Shown here: piece by piece, positions 18,023-26,961 of the stretch
Layout: every line of letters begins with the position of its first letter
How positions within the stretch are numbered: position 1 is the first letter of the stretch
Source: Verrucomicrobiales bacterium
Lineage (GTDB): Bacteria; Verrucomicrobiota; Verrucomicrobiia; Verrucomicrobiales; V1-33
Length of the DNA: 54,086 bases
Direction: 5' to 3'
Assembly (NCBI GenBank): GCA_947460575.1
Contig: CANHIJ010000009.1
Location: 1-54,086, forward strand
Position numbers and translations under genes: made by a program
The notes under the pieces: generated by a model
What the model saw: the letters and a program-made list of their open reading frames with translations, nothing else
What the model was told of the DNA's origin: nothing
The model's database searches: none

Positions 18023-21000
18023 ATGGCAAAAAATTCTCCTCTGGCATTCATTAGTTTGTATTTGGCGCTGAGCGGCAGCTGGGCACCGGCGCAGCTGGTG
18101 ATCAACGAGTTTATGGCCAACAACTTGTCGAGCGTGGACGTGGATGAGGACACGCAGCACGAGGATTGGATCGAGATCCAGAACAATGGGAGCAGCGCGG
18201 CGAGCTTGAATGGGTGGTATTTGACGGACGACGCGGGGGAGCTGCGCAAGTGGCAATTTCCGGTGAGCGCGCCGACGGTGACGGTGGCCGCGGGGGCGCG
18301 GCTCGTGGTGTGGGCTTCGGGGAAGAACCGGCGCGCGGTGGCTACTAAATTGCACACCAACTTCAAGCTGAACAGCCAGGGGGAATTTTTGGCCTTGGTG
18401 GGGCCGGATGGGGCCAGCGTGGCGGACAGTTATAGTCCGGCATATCCGGCGCAGTTTCCTAACGGCACGTATGGGCGGGTGCCGGTCATTGCGACCCGGG
18501 TGCTCTTGCCCGAGGGAAGCGCGGGCAAGGCGCTGGCGCCCGTGAGCGAGGCCGATTTTGCGGCGCGTTTTGCGGGGTGGAACAGTGCGCTAAACTTTGA
18601 CGATAGTGGCTGGCAGGCGGGGTCGGTGGGTTTTGGATTCGGCAGTCCGTTCGAGGAATGGATTGGGCCGGGCGGCGACTTGTCCGCGATGATGAAGGGG
18701 ATCACGCCGACTTGTTTCCTGCGCTATCGCTTTGACTACGCGGCGGGGGATCCGGTGACGGCGATGCGAATTAAGACGAAGTTTGATGACGGCTATGCGT
18801 GTTATTTAAATGGGACCCTGGTGGGCTCGAGCGGGGCGCCGACGCCGCTGGGGTGGAATTCGGCGGCCACCGGGGAGCGGGTGGACTCGGCGGCGCTGAC
18901 GGCGGTGGCAGTGGCGCCGCTGAACGGGGCGGCCCTGCTGGCGCCAGGCCCTAACTTGTTGGCAGTGGCCCTGCTCAATGCCGCGGCCACGGAGGTGAGC
19001 GGCACGCCGCCGGTGGAGAGCACCAATGCGCTGCTGCGGACCCAATTGGAGGTGGATGTGCGCACTGGCTATGAAAACGGCTACCTCACGACGGCTACCC
19101 GCGGGGCGGTCAATACGGCGATGAAGCTGGCGGTGGGCCCGGCGATCAGTCAGACGACCGCTCGGCCGCCACAGCCCAGCGGAGGAGCTAACAGTGCGCC
19201 GCTGTTGATTGCGGCGGCGGTGGGAACCACTCTGCGGCCGCTCGCGGAGGTGTCCCCGGTGACGCTGCGGTGGCGGCGGATGTATGCGGCGGAAAATACC
19301 GTGATCATGTTGGACGATGGGACCTTGGGCGACGCGGTGGCGGGAGATGGGATTTACACCGCCAGCGTGCCCACGACTAGCCTATTGCCTGGGGAAATGA
19401 TTCGCTGGCGGGTGGTGGCCAAAGACAACAGCGCCGCCCCGATTTATGCGTACGACCCGCCGTATCCAGGTTTTTCGGCCACCGCGCCACCGGGAACCCT
19501 GCCCACGGTTTCGCCCACCATCGAGGCCGAACAATACTACGGCACGATGGCGCTGCCGACCTTGGTGGGGAATCCGGGTTTGCCAGTGCTCTATTGGTTT
19601 TTCACGGGGGCGGACAACACGGGGAGCGACGTGGGGACGCGGGGGTCGTTTTTCTGGCAGCCGCTGCCGCGGGACGAGGCCCCGCCCGGCTATGTGCCTC
19701 CCAAACCGCGGTTTTACGACAACGTCCTAGCCAATCTGCACGGCCAGTCCTCGGCGGGCTTCCCCAAAAAAAGCCACGACTTGAGCTTTGCCAAGGACAA
19801 CCGCTTCCTGTGGAAGGACGGCAGCCCGGAGGCGTCGGGGGTGAACTTGCTGGGGAACTACGCCGACAAGAGCAAGGTGCGCAATCCGACGGCCTGGTGG
19901 GTGTGGGAAAAATCTGGTCACATCGCCTCGCACTACGACACCCCGGTGCGGGTGCAGCAGAACAACGCTTTTAAGGGCATCTACGACTTGGTGGAGAATG
20001 CCAACTCTGCCTGGTTAGAGCGGGAGGGCCTGGACCCGGCGGGGGCGCTCTACAAGATGTACAACTCCTTGGACTCGGCCTCCAGCCCGGGGGCGGAGAA
20101 GAAGAATCCCGACGACACCAACACCGCGGATCTCAACGCCTTGATCAATGGGCTAGCGCCGAGCCAGAGCTTGACAATGCGGCTGCGCTATCTCTACGAC
20201 AACGTCAACGTGGCGGCCCTAGTTAACTGCCTAGCGACCCACTCGTTGATTTTGAATCGCGATTTCGGGCACAAAAATTTTTACATGTTCCGGGACACCA
20301 ATGGGACCATGGAGTGGAGCATTTTGCCCTGGGACCAAGATCTCAGCCAGGGGCACACCTGGACCGGGGCGCAGAACTACTTTGACGACGACATGCACAG
20401 CCAGGCGGCGCTGCAGATTGGGGTGACCAATCGGCTGATTGAGATGGTGTACGCCACCCCGGAGTTGAACCACATGTTTGTGCGCCGCCTGCGCAGCCTA
20501 GCGGACCAATTTTTCGTCTCCGCCACGGAAAGCAACGGCCCGATGGCCCAGCACATCAATGCCCTGATCGCCCAAATCGACCCCGATCCCAACAATACCG
20601 CGGCGGGGACGGACGACGCCGACTTAGAAGCCAAGGCCTGGGGGTTCTGGATGGATGGATCCGCCAACAAAATTGCCTACACGGACAGCCGGATGGCCTA
20701 CAACACGGCGCGGGTCCAAGCGGCCCGCATCACCACCGCCAACCCCATCCCGCCCAATCCCGGGGGGCCCGCCTACGACGACGGCACCACCACCCTCTTG
20801 CCCTTCCTGCCGGGGCGGCGGGCTTTGTTTTATCGCAACCCGGCCCCCACCAGCCCGGGACTCAACGGGATCACCCTGGCGAGCCAGACCTTTCCGGGCA
20901 GCCAAGTGGTGGAGCCCAATCTCGCGATCGAGCAAGTCACCCCCGCGCCCACCGCGGGAGTGTATCAAAACCAGGAGTACTTCGTCCTGCGCAACCCTAA

Positions 21001-22285
21001 CAGCTATGGAGTTGACATTTCGGGCTGGAAATTGGGGGGGGACATTGCGATGGTTTTCCAGGGGGGGACGGTGATTCCGGGGCTGGGGACGAAGACGACG
21101 CAGACGGCGAATGCGGGCTACGTGAACCAGTTGGTGGTGGCGAATCGGCCGCAGGGGATTCGGACGCGCAGCAGCAGTCCGATGGCCGCGCAGTACCGGC
21201 AGGTGGCGGGCCCGTATGCACACCAGCTTTCGGGGCGGGGCGGGGTGATCACCTTGAGTCGGCCCAACGATCCGCTCAATCCCAGCGCGGGGTATACCTT
21301 GGTGCAGTCGGCGGCGTACAGCGGGACGCCCACGGCGAGCCAGGAGGCGCTGCGCATCAGCGAAATCAACTTTCGGCCGACGGCGGCGACGGCGGCGGAG
21401 CTGGCGGTGTTGCCGGGCATGGTGGGGGGGGACTTTGAATTCATCGAACTGATAAACAGCGGGGCGAACGCCTTGGATTTAGGGAAAGCCTATTTTGAAG
21501 AAGGGGTGGAGTTTACCTTTCCGGCCCCCTTTATGCTTAATCCTGGGGAGCGCTGTTTAGTGGTGGCGAGCCAGAGTGCCTTTCAGATTCGCTATGGGGA
21601 GAGCCACCGCATTGCGGGTGAGTTTCAGGGTTCGCTGGACAATGGGGGGGAGAAGCTGCGGCTGCTGGACTCGATAGGGGAGCAGGTTCTGGAATTCAGC
21701 TACGACGACGATTGGTATCCGGTACCTGCGGGGCAGAGCCGGAGTTTGGTGCTGCGCCAGCCGATGCCGGGGTATGAGCAATTTGGCGAGCACGGGAGTT
21801 GGCAGTTGAGCAGCGGGGCCCAGGGCAGCCCTGGCGCGGGGGACGGCGCGGCCTCGGTAGTGTACGAGGGCTGGCGCTACGACTATTTTAGCGACGCGGA
21901 GTTGCCGACGGCGCAGGAGCCGGGGTTGGCGGCCGCGCCGGAGGCGGATCCGGACCAGGACGGGTGGCGGAACTTTGAGGAATACGCCTTTGGCAGCGCG
22001 CCCACCGACGCGTCCTCCGGGGTGAAGGTGGCGGGGGGAACGCTGCGGGTAGGGGGCGAGAGCTTCCTGACGCTGAGCTTCGTGCGGCCGAGCCAGGCGA
22101 TTGACGTGCGCTATGCGGTGGAGTGCAGCGGGTCGCTGGAGGCGGCGGCGGTCTGGCGGGAGGAAGCGGTGGCGGTGGGAGTTCCGGAAGCGCTGCCTGG
22201 GGGGCTAGAGCGGGTGACCTATCGGGACACCGCGCCGATGGGGGGCGCGGGGCGGCGGTTCTTGCGGGCGCGGGCGCGGAAATAG
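18023..22285 (+). CDS. Secreted CotH-kinase/lamin-tail multidomain protein
   Basis: A 1420-residue exported protein. The signal peptide (ending APAQ near residue 24) is followed by a lamin-tail domain (LVINEFMANN to about 115), a galactose-binding-like region and a CotH kinase domain (about 515-830). The CotH region shows the KDNRFLWKDG, NRDFGHKNFYMFRD and PWDQDLSQG motifs, the last supplying the metal-binding Asp residues. A second lamin-tail segment (EYFVLRNPNSYGVDISGW, about 980) and a third (LRISEINFRP, about 1110) follow, then a C-terminal DPDQDGWRNFEEYAFG module also present in the nuclease at 40030-43185. A surface protein that phosphorylates or modifies other secreted proteins is likely; the target is unknown. 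The ATG at 18023 was chosen for its signal peptide. Third-position base bias switches abruptly near 19400 and 21030. Confidence 0.85.
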   Translation: MAKNSPLAFISLYLALSGSWAPAQLVINEFMANNLSSVDVDEDTQHEDWIEIQNNGSSAASLNGWYLTDDAGELRKWQFPVSAPTVTVAAGARLVVWASGKNRRAVATKLHTNFKLNSQGEFLALVGPDGASVADSYSPAYPAQFPNGTYGRVPVIATRVLLPEGSAGKALAPVSEADFAARFAGWNSALNFDDSGWQAGSVGFGFGSPFEEWIGPGGDLSAMMKGITPTCFLRYRFDYAAGDPVTAMRIKTKFDDGYACYLNGTLVGSSGAPTPLGWNSAATGERVDSAALTAVAVAPLNGAALLAPGPNLLAVALLNAAATEVSGTPPVESTNALLRTQLEVDVRTGYENGYLTTATRGAVNTAMKLAVGPAISQTTARPPQPSGGANSAPLLIAAAVGTTLRPLAEVSPVTLRWRRMYAAENTVIMLDDGTLGDAVAGDGIYTASVPTTSLLPGEMIRWRVVAKDNSAAPIYAYDPPYPGFSATAPPGTLPTVSPTIEAEQYYGTMALPTLVGNPGLPVLYWFFTGADNTGSDVGTRGSFFWQPLPRDEAPPGYVPPKPRFYDNVLANLHGQSSAGFPKKSHDLSFAKDNRFLWKDGSPEASGVNLLGNYADKSKVRNPTAWWVWEKSGHIASHYDTPVRVQQNNAFKGIYDLVENANSAWLEREGLDPAGALYKMYNSLDSASSPGAEKKNPDDTNTADLNALINGLAPSQSLTMRLRYLYDNVNVAALVNCLATHSLILNRDFGHKNFYMFRDTNGTMEWSILPWDQDLSQGHTWTGAQNYFDDDMHSQAALQIGVTNRLIEMVYATPELNHMFVRRLRSLADQFFVSATESNGPMAQHINALIAQIDPDPNNTAAGTDDADLEAKAWGFWMDGSANKIAYTDSRMAYNTARVQAARITTANPIPPNPGGPAYDDGTTTLLPFLPGRRALFYRNPAPTSPGLNGITLASQTFPGSQVVEPNLAIEQVTPAPTAGVYQNQEYFVLRNPNSYGVDISGWKLGGDIAMVFQGGTVIPGLGTKTTQTANAGYVNQLVVANRPQGIRTRSSSPMAAQYRQVAGPYAHQLSGRGGVITLSRPNDPLNPSAGYTLVQSAAYSGTPTASQEALRISEINFRPTAATAAELAVLPGMVGGDFEFIELINSGANALDLGKAYFEEGVEFTFPAPFMLNPGERCLVVASQSAFQIRYGESHRIAGEFQGSLDNGGEKLRLLDSIGEQVLEFSYDDDWYPVPAGQSRSLVLRQPMPGYEQFGEHGSWQLSSGAQGSPGAGDGAASVVYEGWRYDYFSDAELPTAQEPGLAAAPEADPDQDGWRNFEEYAFGSAPTDASSGVKVAGGTLRVGGESFLTLSFVRPSQAIDVRYAVECSGSLEAAAVWREEAVAVGVPEALPGGLERVTYRDTAPMGGAGRRFLRARARK

Positions 22286-22336
22286 CGCTGGGGGATTGAT
22301 AGGCAATCGATAGTAAAAATAGAAGTTCCCAGCGGG

Positions 22337-22371
22337 GCGGGCGGGGAAGGGAGGGCGCCTTTTCCGCCCGC
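22337..22371. terminator. Probable bidirectional terminator
   Basis: A 12-bp stem (left arm GCGGGCGGGGAA, right arm TTTTCCGCCCGC, two G-T wobbles, 11-base loop) sits between the stop of the + strand CotH gene (22285) and the stop of the - strand gene at 22377. T and A tracts at the stem base could serve either direction. Confidence 0.5.
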
Positions 22372-22376
22372 TGAGC

Positions 22377-23033
22377 TCAGATGGCTAGGATGGGCACTTC
22401 GGTGGGGCCGTCGCCGGAGATGTGGAGTATTTTGCCAGCGGAGTCGAAGACGACGAGGCGCTCCTTGGTGAATTGGAGTCCTTCGGTGGCGGTGGCGGCG
22501 AAGTTTTCAGAGAAAGTGAGTTTGAGGGTGACCACCTTGACCTCTTGAAAGGCGCGGCCGTCGAGGGAAAACTGGGCGTGGGCCTGGACGGAGGCGCGGT
22601 AGTCGAGGTGGCTGGAGGGCTGGGTGTAGCGCTTAAAGGATTGCTGGGCGTATTGGGCGACGATTTTGGTGTAGTAGGCGAGGGCCTGGTTGGTGAGGGC
22701 GAAGGGAATGCGGAGGCCGAGTTCCTCCTTGTACCACCAAACCTTGGGGTCGGCGGGGGGAGCGCTGGGGTCGGCGGGGGAGGCCGCGGGGGGCCGTTTA
22801 TCGGGCGAGGGCAAGGCGGCTTCGGCGGCGGCGATGAGGGCGGCCTGCGCGGCGTCGGGGGCTTCGCGGTGGACCGCGGCGCGGTGTTGGGCGGGGTTGG
22901 GGGGAAAGTCCTTCGGTTCGGCGCCTGGGACGACGGCGGCGGAGGCGCTGGCGGCGCTGGCGATTCCGGCGAGGAAGGCGCAGGCGAGGCGGCGCCACGG
23001 GGCGGCGGATTGGGGGGCGAGGGGCAATTTCAT
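22377..23033 (-). CDS. Secreted hypothetical protein
   Basis: A 218-residue protein with a signal peptide (MKLPL to ASASA, about residue 34), an Ala/Pro-rich linker (about 35-95) and a compact domain at about 95-218. The domain contains KVWWYKEELGLRIPFALTNQALAYYTKIVAQYAQQSFKRY and ends FTKERLVVFDSAGKILHISGDGPTEVPILAI. I do not recognise the family. The ATG at 23033 was chosen because it begins the signal peptide; the longer frame extends 54 codons upstream into the divergent promoter region. It is divergent from the TPR gene at 23204 and convergent with the CotH gene. Confidence 0.7.
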   Translation of the reverse strand: MKLPLAPQSAAPWRRLACAFLAGIASAASASAAVVPGAEPKDFPPNPAQHRAAVHREAPDAAQAALIAAAEAALPSPDKRPPAASPADPSAPPADPKVWWYKEELGLRIPFALTNQALAYYTKIVAQYAQQSFKRYTQPSSHLDYRASVQAHAQFSLDGRAFQEVKVVTLKLTFSENFAATATEGLQFTKERLVVFDSAGKILHISGDGPTEVPILAI

Positions 23034-23203
23034 AGGGTGCAGAGCGGGTTGTGGAGTTACCATGCCATGGAGCGGCGGACTTGGAGGTAAGTTTTGTGTA
23101 AAAGTGGAGCGGGCCGCGGCCGGAGCAAAAAATGGCCTTGGAACTTGGGGCCAAACGAGGCCACCAGTTGGGGCGGACAACCTTTTTGATTTCATTTAAG
23201 CTC

Positions 23204-24145
23204 ATGGCCAAGCCCCCGAAACGCACCCAGCCCACCCAGCCCGGGGCATCTCCTGTGCCTCCAGAGTTGCTCGATCTTCGGAAGATAATAGCCCTGGAGG
23301 AGCAGATCATCGGGCAGTTCTCGCCGGACCAGGAGATCGACCCGCTGGATCGGGCCGAGGATTTAGTGCACGAGGCCATGGAGGCCAGGACGGTGAAGCG
23401 CAAGCAGGCCCTGCTGCGTGAGGCCTTGGCGCAGGACCCGGAAAACATCAAAGCGCTGCAAATGACATTGGACCTCACTCCGATGTCGGAGGGGGAGCGG
23501 CTGGGCCATTTGCGGGAGATTGTGCTCATCGCGGCGGCGCACGTGGGCGAGGATGGCTTTCAGGACCTGGTGCCGCATTTTTGGGGATTCTACGAAACCA
23601 AGCTGTACTTGCGGTCGCTGGAGCGCGTGGCGGAGGCCCTGCGCGGGGCGGGCCTGGTGGAGGAGGCGATTGTGGAATACGAGGAGATGCTGCGCTTGAA
23701 TGTGGGGGACAACCAGGGCGCGCGCTATTCACTGCTCCCCCTGCTGCTGAGGCAGCACCAGCTGGAGAAGGCCAAAAGTTTGCTCGATCGCTTTCCGGGC
23801 GAACGGAAATGGAACGCAGTTTTTGCCTGGAGTGCGGTGCTGGAGCGGGTGTTGGCGGGGGAGGAGGCGGAGGCCGTGATGGCCTTGGCGGCGGCGCGGC
23901 AACAAAACATCCACGTGGAGAAGTATGTGAACGGGCTGCGCAAGCTGCCCAAAAATCTGCCGAGCCACTATAGCCCAGGCAGCAAGGAAGAGGCGATCTG
24001 CTACGGAGAACCCCTGGCACAGGCCTGGCGACAACACCCCGGGGCCCTGGCCTGGCTGGCTCGGCAAACCACGCCCGGCAAGGCCGCTCAGCGGGGCGCC
24101 AACGGACAATCCTCGGGCGTCCCGCGCTCGGCCGCGAGACGTTAG
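23204..24145 (+). CDS. ST7-like tetratricopeptide protein
   Basis: The 313-residue soluble protein is mainly alpha-helical with TPR-type pairs (LLREALAQDPENIKAL; ALRGAGLVEEAIVEYEEMLRLN). The diagnostic stretch is NVGDNQGARYSLLPLLLRQ, then YSPGSKEEAICYGEPLAQAWRQHPGALAWL. This resembles the bacterial ST7-family TPR proteins that often follow SEC-C or DUF2384-like domains; none is seen here. The role is probably protein binding, with partner unknown. The C-terminal 30 residues are low complexity. The ATG at 23204 is chosen over an upstream start because the leader before it lacks protein-like composition. Its stop overlaps the convergent OppD-like stop by 4 bp. Confidence 0.72.
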   Translation: MAKPPKRTQPTQPGASPVPPELLDLRKIIALEEQIIGQFSPDQEIDPLDRAEDLVHEAMEARTVKRKQALLREALAQDPENIKALQMTLDLTPMSEGERLGHLREIVLIAAAHVGEDGFQDLVPHFWGFYETKLYLRSLERVAEALRGAGLVEEAIVEYEEMLRLNVGDNQGARYSLLPLLLRQHQLEKAKSLLDRFPGERKWNAVFAWSAVLERVLAGEEAEAVMALAAARQQNIHVEKYVNGLRKLPKNLPSHYSPGSKEEAICYGEPLAQAWRQHPGALAWLARQTTPGKAAQRGANGQSSGVPRSAARR

Positions 24146-24963
24146 GAATCGGCGATGGTGGCGAGGCGGCGGCGCTTTTGGCCGAGCTGGGGAATGCAGT
24201 CGATGAGGGCCCGGGTGTAGGGGTGCTGGGGGTCGCGGAGGACTTGGTCGGCGGGGCCGGTTTCGACAAGTTGGCCGCGATACATGACGGCGACGTGATC
24301 GGCCAAACCGCGGATGATGCCAAAGTTGTGGGTGATGATGAGGACGGCCATGCCGTACTTCTGCTTGAGGGCCGCGAGGAGTTCGATGACCTGCTTTTGA
24401 ATCGTGACGTCGAGGGCGGTGGTGGGTTCGTCGGCGACCAGGAGATCGGGGCGGCCCGCCAGGGCCATGGCGATCATGACGCGCTGTTGCATGCCGCCGC
24501 TGAGTTGGTGCGGGTAGTCGTTGAGGCGGCGGGCGGGGTCCTCGATTCCGACCTCGCGGAGCCAGTGGAGGCACTCGGCTTCGGGGTCGGCGACATCGGG
24601 CCGGTGGGTGGCGAGGACTTCGCGGAGTTGGGAGCGAATGCTGAAGACGGGATTGAGGGCGCTGGAGGGTTCTTGGAAGATGTACGCGATGCGGCGGCCG
24701 CGGAGGGCGCGGAGGGCGGGGCCCGTGAGGGTGAGGACTTCGGCGCCGTCGAGCTTGACCGATCCGCTAATCACGGCGGGGGGCTCGGGGAGAAGCCGGG
24801 CCAGGGCCAGCGCACTGACACTTTTTCCGCTGCCGCTCTCGCCCACCATGGCGAGGGCTTGGCCGCGCTCCAGGGTGAAGCTGAGGGAGCGCACCGCCTG
24901 GCTGAGGGCGCCGCGCGGAGAGCGGAAGGCGATGGAAAGGTCGGTGACTTCCAGCAAGGGCAT
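24142..24963 (-). CDS. OppD/DppD-type ABC transporter ATPase
   Basis: A 273-residue ATP-binding subunit of the peptide/nickel class. It has Walker A GESGSGKS (about 41-48), Q-loop [14 protein letters not shown], signature [15 protein letters not shown], Walker [15 protein letters not shown] and an H-loop in IITHNFGI. The C-terminal [15 protein letters not shown] segment is typical of OppD/DppD. It energises uptake of oligopeptides or similar compounds with permease subunits, but no permease, binding protein or second ATPase is adjacent. The YejF/OppF half must be elsewhere, or this is an orphan. It lies 8 bp after the coiled-coil gene. Confidence 0.86.
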   Translation of the reverse strand: MPLLEVTDLSIAFRSPRGALSQAVRSLSFTLERGQALAMVGESGSGKSVSALALARLLPEPPAVISGSVKLDGAEVLTLTGPALRALRGRRIAYIFQEPSSALNPVFSIRSQLREVLATHRPDVADPEAECLHWLREVGIEDPARRLNDYPHQLSGGMQQRVMIAMALAGRPDLLVADEPTTALDVTIQKQVIELLAALKQKYGMAVLIITHNFGIIRGLADHVAVMYRGQLVETGPADQVLRDPQHPYTRALIDCIPQLGQKRRRLATIADS

Positions 24964-24971
24964 GTCGGGTG

Positions 24972-26150
24972 TCAGGTGGGGGCGGTTTCTGGCTGAGTCT
25001 CTGGTTGAGCTTCGGGCTGAGTCTCTGGTTGAGCTTCGGCCTGGGCTTCGGCCTGGGCTTCTGGTTGAGCTTCTGGCTGAGCTTCGGGCTGAGCTTCTAG
25101 CTGAGCTTCTGGCTGAGCCTCGGGCTGGGCTTCGACTGGAGCCTCTGGCTGAGCCTGAGCCTGGGCCTGAAGTTTAGATTGGAGGGCTTTGAGTTGGAAC
25201 CATTTGGCGCCCAGGGCGAGGCGGGCTTGTTCTGGCCAAGTGGGGAGGAGGGAGGAGTCGCCGGGGAGGTCGGCGAGGATTTCGCGGAGGCGGGAGAGGG
25301 GGGTGGAGGCGAGGCTTTCCCAAGAGCGGCAGGAGGCGGCGGCGAGGGCTTCGCTGGCGGCGGGGCTCAGGCCGAGGAGGAGGGTGAGGTCGTCCGGGAG
25401 GACGGGTTTGCCGAGGATGGCGCTGGCGCTGGAGAGGGCGGCGTTGGGGTCGACCTCGGGGGCGGGGGTAGTTTCGGCGCCGAGGAGGTTGAGGGCTTGG
25501 CCGGGGAGGGGAGCGGAAGAGGCGATGGTGCGGGGGGGGCGGGCCGTGGAGGCGAGGGCGCGGGCTTGGATGGCGCTGATTTCGGCGTTGCGCTCGGCGA
25601 GTTGGGCTTCGACGGCGCGGAGGCGGGTGCGGACGGAATCGACCTCGGATTCGAGGCGCTTGATGCCTTCGTTGGTGGGTTCGGCGAGGGTTTGGAGGCG
25701 TTGGATTTCGCGGCGGGCGGCGGCGAGTTCGTTTTCGAGGGCAATGGCGCGGGCCTGGATTTTTTTGCCGGCGTCGTTAGCCTGGGATTGGAGATTGGTT
25801 TGGACGTCGCGGGATTTGCGGAGTTGGACGTCTTGGGCGGCGAGGTCCGCGCGAGTCGAGTCGAGTTCGGCTTGGAGGGCCTGAAGTTGTGCTAGGGGGG
25901 CGGTGGCGGAGCGGAGGGATTGGAGCTCGGCCTGGGAAGTTTGGAGGGCGGCCTCGCTGGAGCGGAGGCGGGTTTCGAGGTCGCGGAGGCGCTGGCGCTC
26001 GCTGGGGGAGGCGGCGCTGGTTTTGGGGGCAGCGGCGGGAAGGGCCGCAGGAGCGGCTTTTTTGCCGCGGAGCCACCAGCCGATGAGGGCAAAGGCGGCC
26101 GCGCAGGGCAAGAGGAAGGGAAGCAGCTGGGAGAATTGCGGAGTGGTCAT
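24972..26150 (-). CDS. Membrane-anchored coiled-coil protein with Gln-Pro-Glu-Ala repeat tail
   Basis: The 392-residue protein has one N-terminal membrane segment (LLPFLLPCAAAFALIGWWL), a long coiled coil (about 48-200) rich in Glu, Arg, Leu and Gln, and a helix-hairpin-helix-like segment (VLPDDLTLLLGLSPAASEAL, about 250-290). It ends in about 60 residues of tetrapeptide repeat based on AQPE. The tail is encoded by a degenerate 12-bp tandem repeat. The plan is that of an inner-membrane-tethered spacer or scaffold; I do not recognise a family beyond this. It lies 74 bp after trpF and 8 bp before the OppD-like gene, so it may be cotranscribed with both. Confidence 0.7.
   Translation of the reverse strand: MTTPQFSQLLPFLLPCAAAFALIGWWLRGKKAAPAALPAAAPKTSAASPSERQRLRDLETRLRSSEAALQTSQAELQSLRSATAPLAQLQALQAELDSTRADLAAQDVQLRKSRDVQTNLQSQANDAGKKIQARAIALENELAAARREIQRLQTLAEPTNEGIKRLESEVDSVRTRLRAVEAQLAERNAEISAIQARALASTARPPRTIASSAPLPGQALNLLGAETTPAPEVDPNAALSSASAILGKPVLPDDLTLLLGLSPAASEALAAASCRSWESLASTPLSRLREILADLPGDSSLLPTWPEQARLALGAKWFQLKALQSKLQAQAQAQPEAPVEAQPEAQPEAQLEAQPEAQPEAQPEAQAEAQAEAQPETQPEAQPETQPETAPT
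24985..25170 (-). repeat. 12-bp tandem repeat coding AQPE units
   Basis: Units resembling GCTTCGGGCTGA or GCTTCTGGCTGA on the + strand recur about 15 times in frame, coding Ala-Gln-Pro-Glu with Pro/Ala and Ala/Thr variants. The repeat lies wholly within the coiled-coil gene and keeps frame for any whole-unit change. Confidence 0.85.
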
Positions 26151-26224
26151 AGAGGAAATGGGGTCCGGGCAGAAGAGGAGGGCGGCCAGGATGGCACAAA
26201 TTTCTGGGAAGGCACGCAGATTTA

Positions 26225-26890
26225 TCAGGGAGGGGAGCTCGGGAAATGGGCGGCGCGGAGGAAAGCGCGGACTTTGGCGAGGTCCTTGAGGCCGGGGGCG
26301 GATTCGACTCCGCTGGCGACATCAACCGCGGCGGGGCGGGTGGCGTGGATGGCGGCGGCGAGGTTTTCCGGAGTGAGTCCGCCGCTGAGGATGAGGGGTT
26401 TGGGGGCGATGGCGGCGATGATGGAGGCGGCGCGGGCCCAATCGATGGTGTGGCCGGTGCCTCCGTAGACGCCGGGCGCGAAAGCGTCGAGGAGGAGGGC
26501 ATCGGCGGGCCAGGCGAGCAGGGAGGCGGCGGTGGTGTCGGGAAGGAGGGGGAGGGCCTTGACGAGGGGCAAGCCAAACGCGCGGGCGCGGGCCAGGAAA
26601 TCCGGGGGTTCGTCGCCGTGGAATTGGAGAGCGTCAATCAGGCCGCTGGTGGCGATTGCTTGGACTTGGTCCATGGGGGCGTTGACCAGGACGGCGACGC
26701 GGGCCAGGGAGGGGGGGAGTTGCCCCAGCCAGAGGGACGCCTCCTCCCAGGGGTGAAAGCGCTTAGATTGAGGGAAGAAATTGATGCCGATGGCGTCGGC
26801 GCCGAGATCGGCGCAGGCGAGGGCTTGGGAGAGGGAGGTGAGACCGCAGATTTTAGCGAGAACGCGGAGGGGGGAGGGGCGAGGAAACAT
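26225..26890 (-). CDS. trpF: Phosphoribosylanthranilate isomerase (TrpF)
   Basis: TrpF converts N-(5-phosphoribosyl)anthranilate to CdRP, the third step of tryptophan synthesis. It is a (beta-alpha)8 barrel of 221 residues, the usual size. The catalytic Cys lies in KICGLT (near residue 15) and the catalytic Asp in LLLDAFAPGVYGGTGHTIDW. The phosphate-binding loops GGLTPEN and DVASGVE complete the family pattern. No other trp gene is nearby; it stands between htrA (71 bp upstream) and the coiled-coil gene, so the tryptophan genes are dispersed in this genome. Confidence 0.94.
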   Translation of the reverse strand: MFPRPSPLRVLAKICGLTSLSQALACADLGADAIGINFFPQSKRFHPWEEASLWLGQLPPSLARVAVLVNAPMDQVQAIATSGLIDALQFHGDEPPDFLARARAFGLPLVKALPLLPDTTAASLLAWPADALLLDAFAPGVYGGTGHTIDWARAASIIAAIAPKPLILSGGLTPENLAAAIHATRPAAVDVASGVESAPGLKDLAKVRAFLRAAHFPSSPP

Positions 26891-26961
26891 GAGAAAAATA
26901 ACCGCGCCCAGGCGGGGAGCTGGGGCGGGGAGCTGAGGGGTTGGGCGGCGGCGGGAGGTCC

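Noticed and set aside
24985-25170. 12-bp repeats as a CRISPR or iteron array
   Set aside because: Units are in frame, contiguous and coding within a clear gene.
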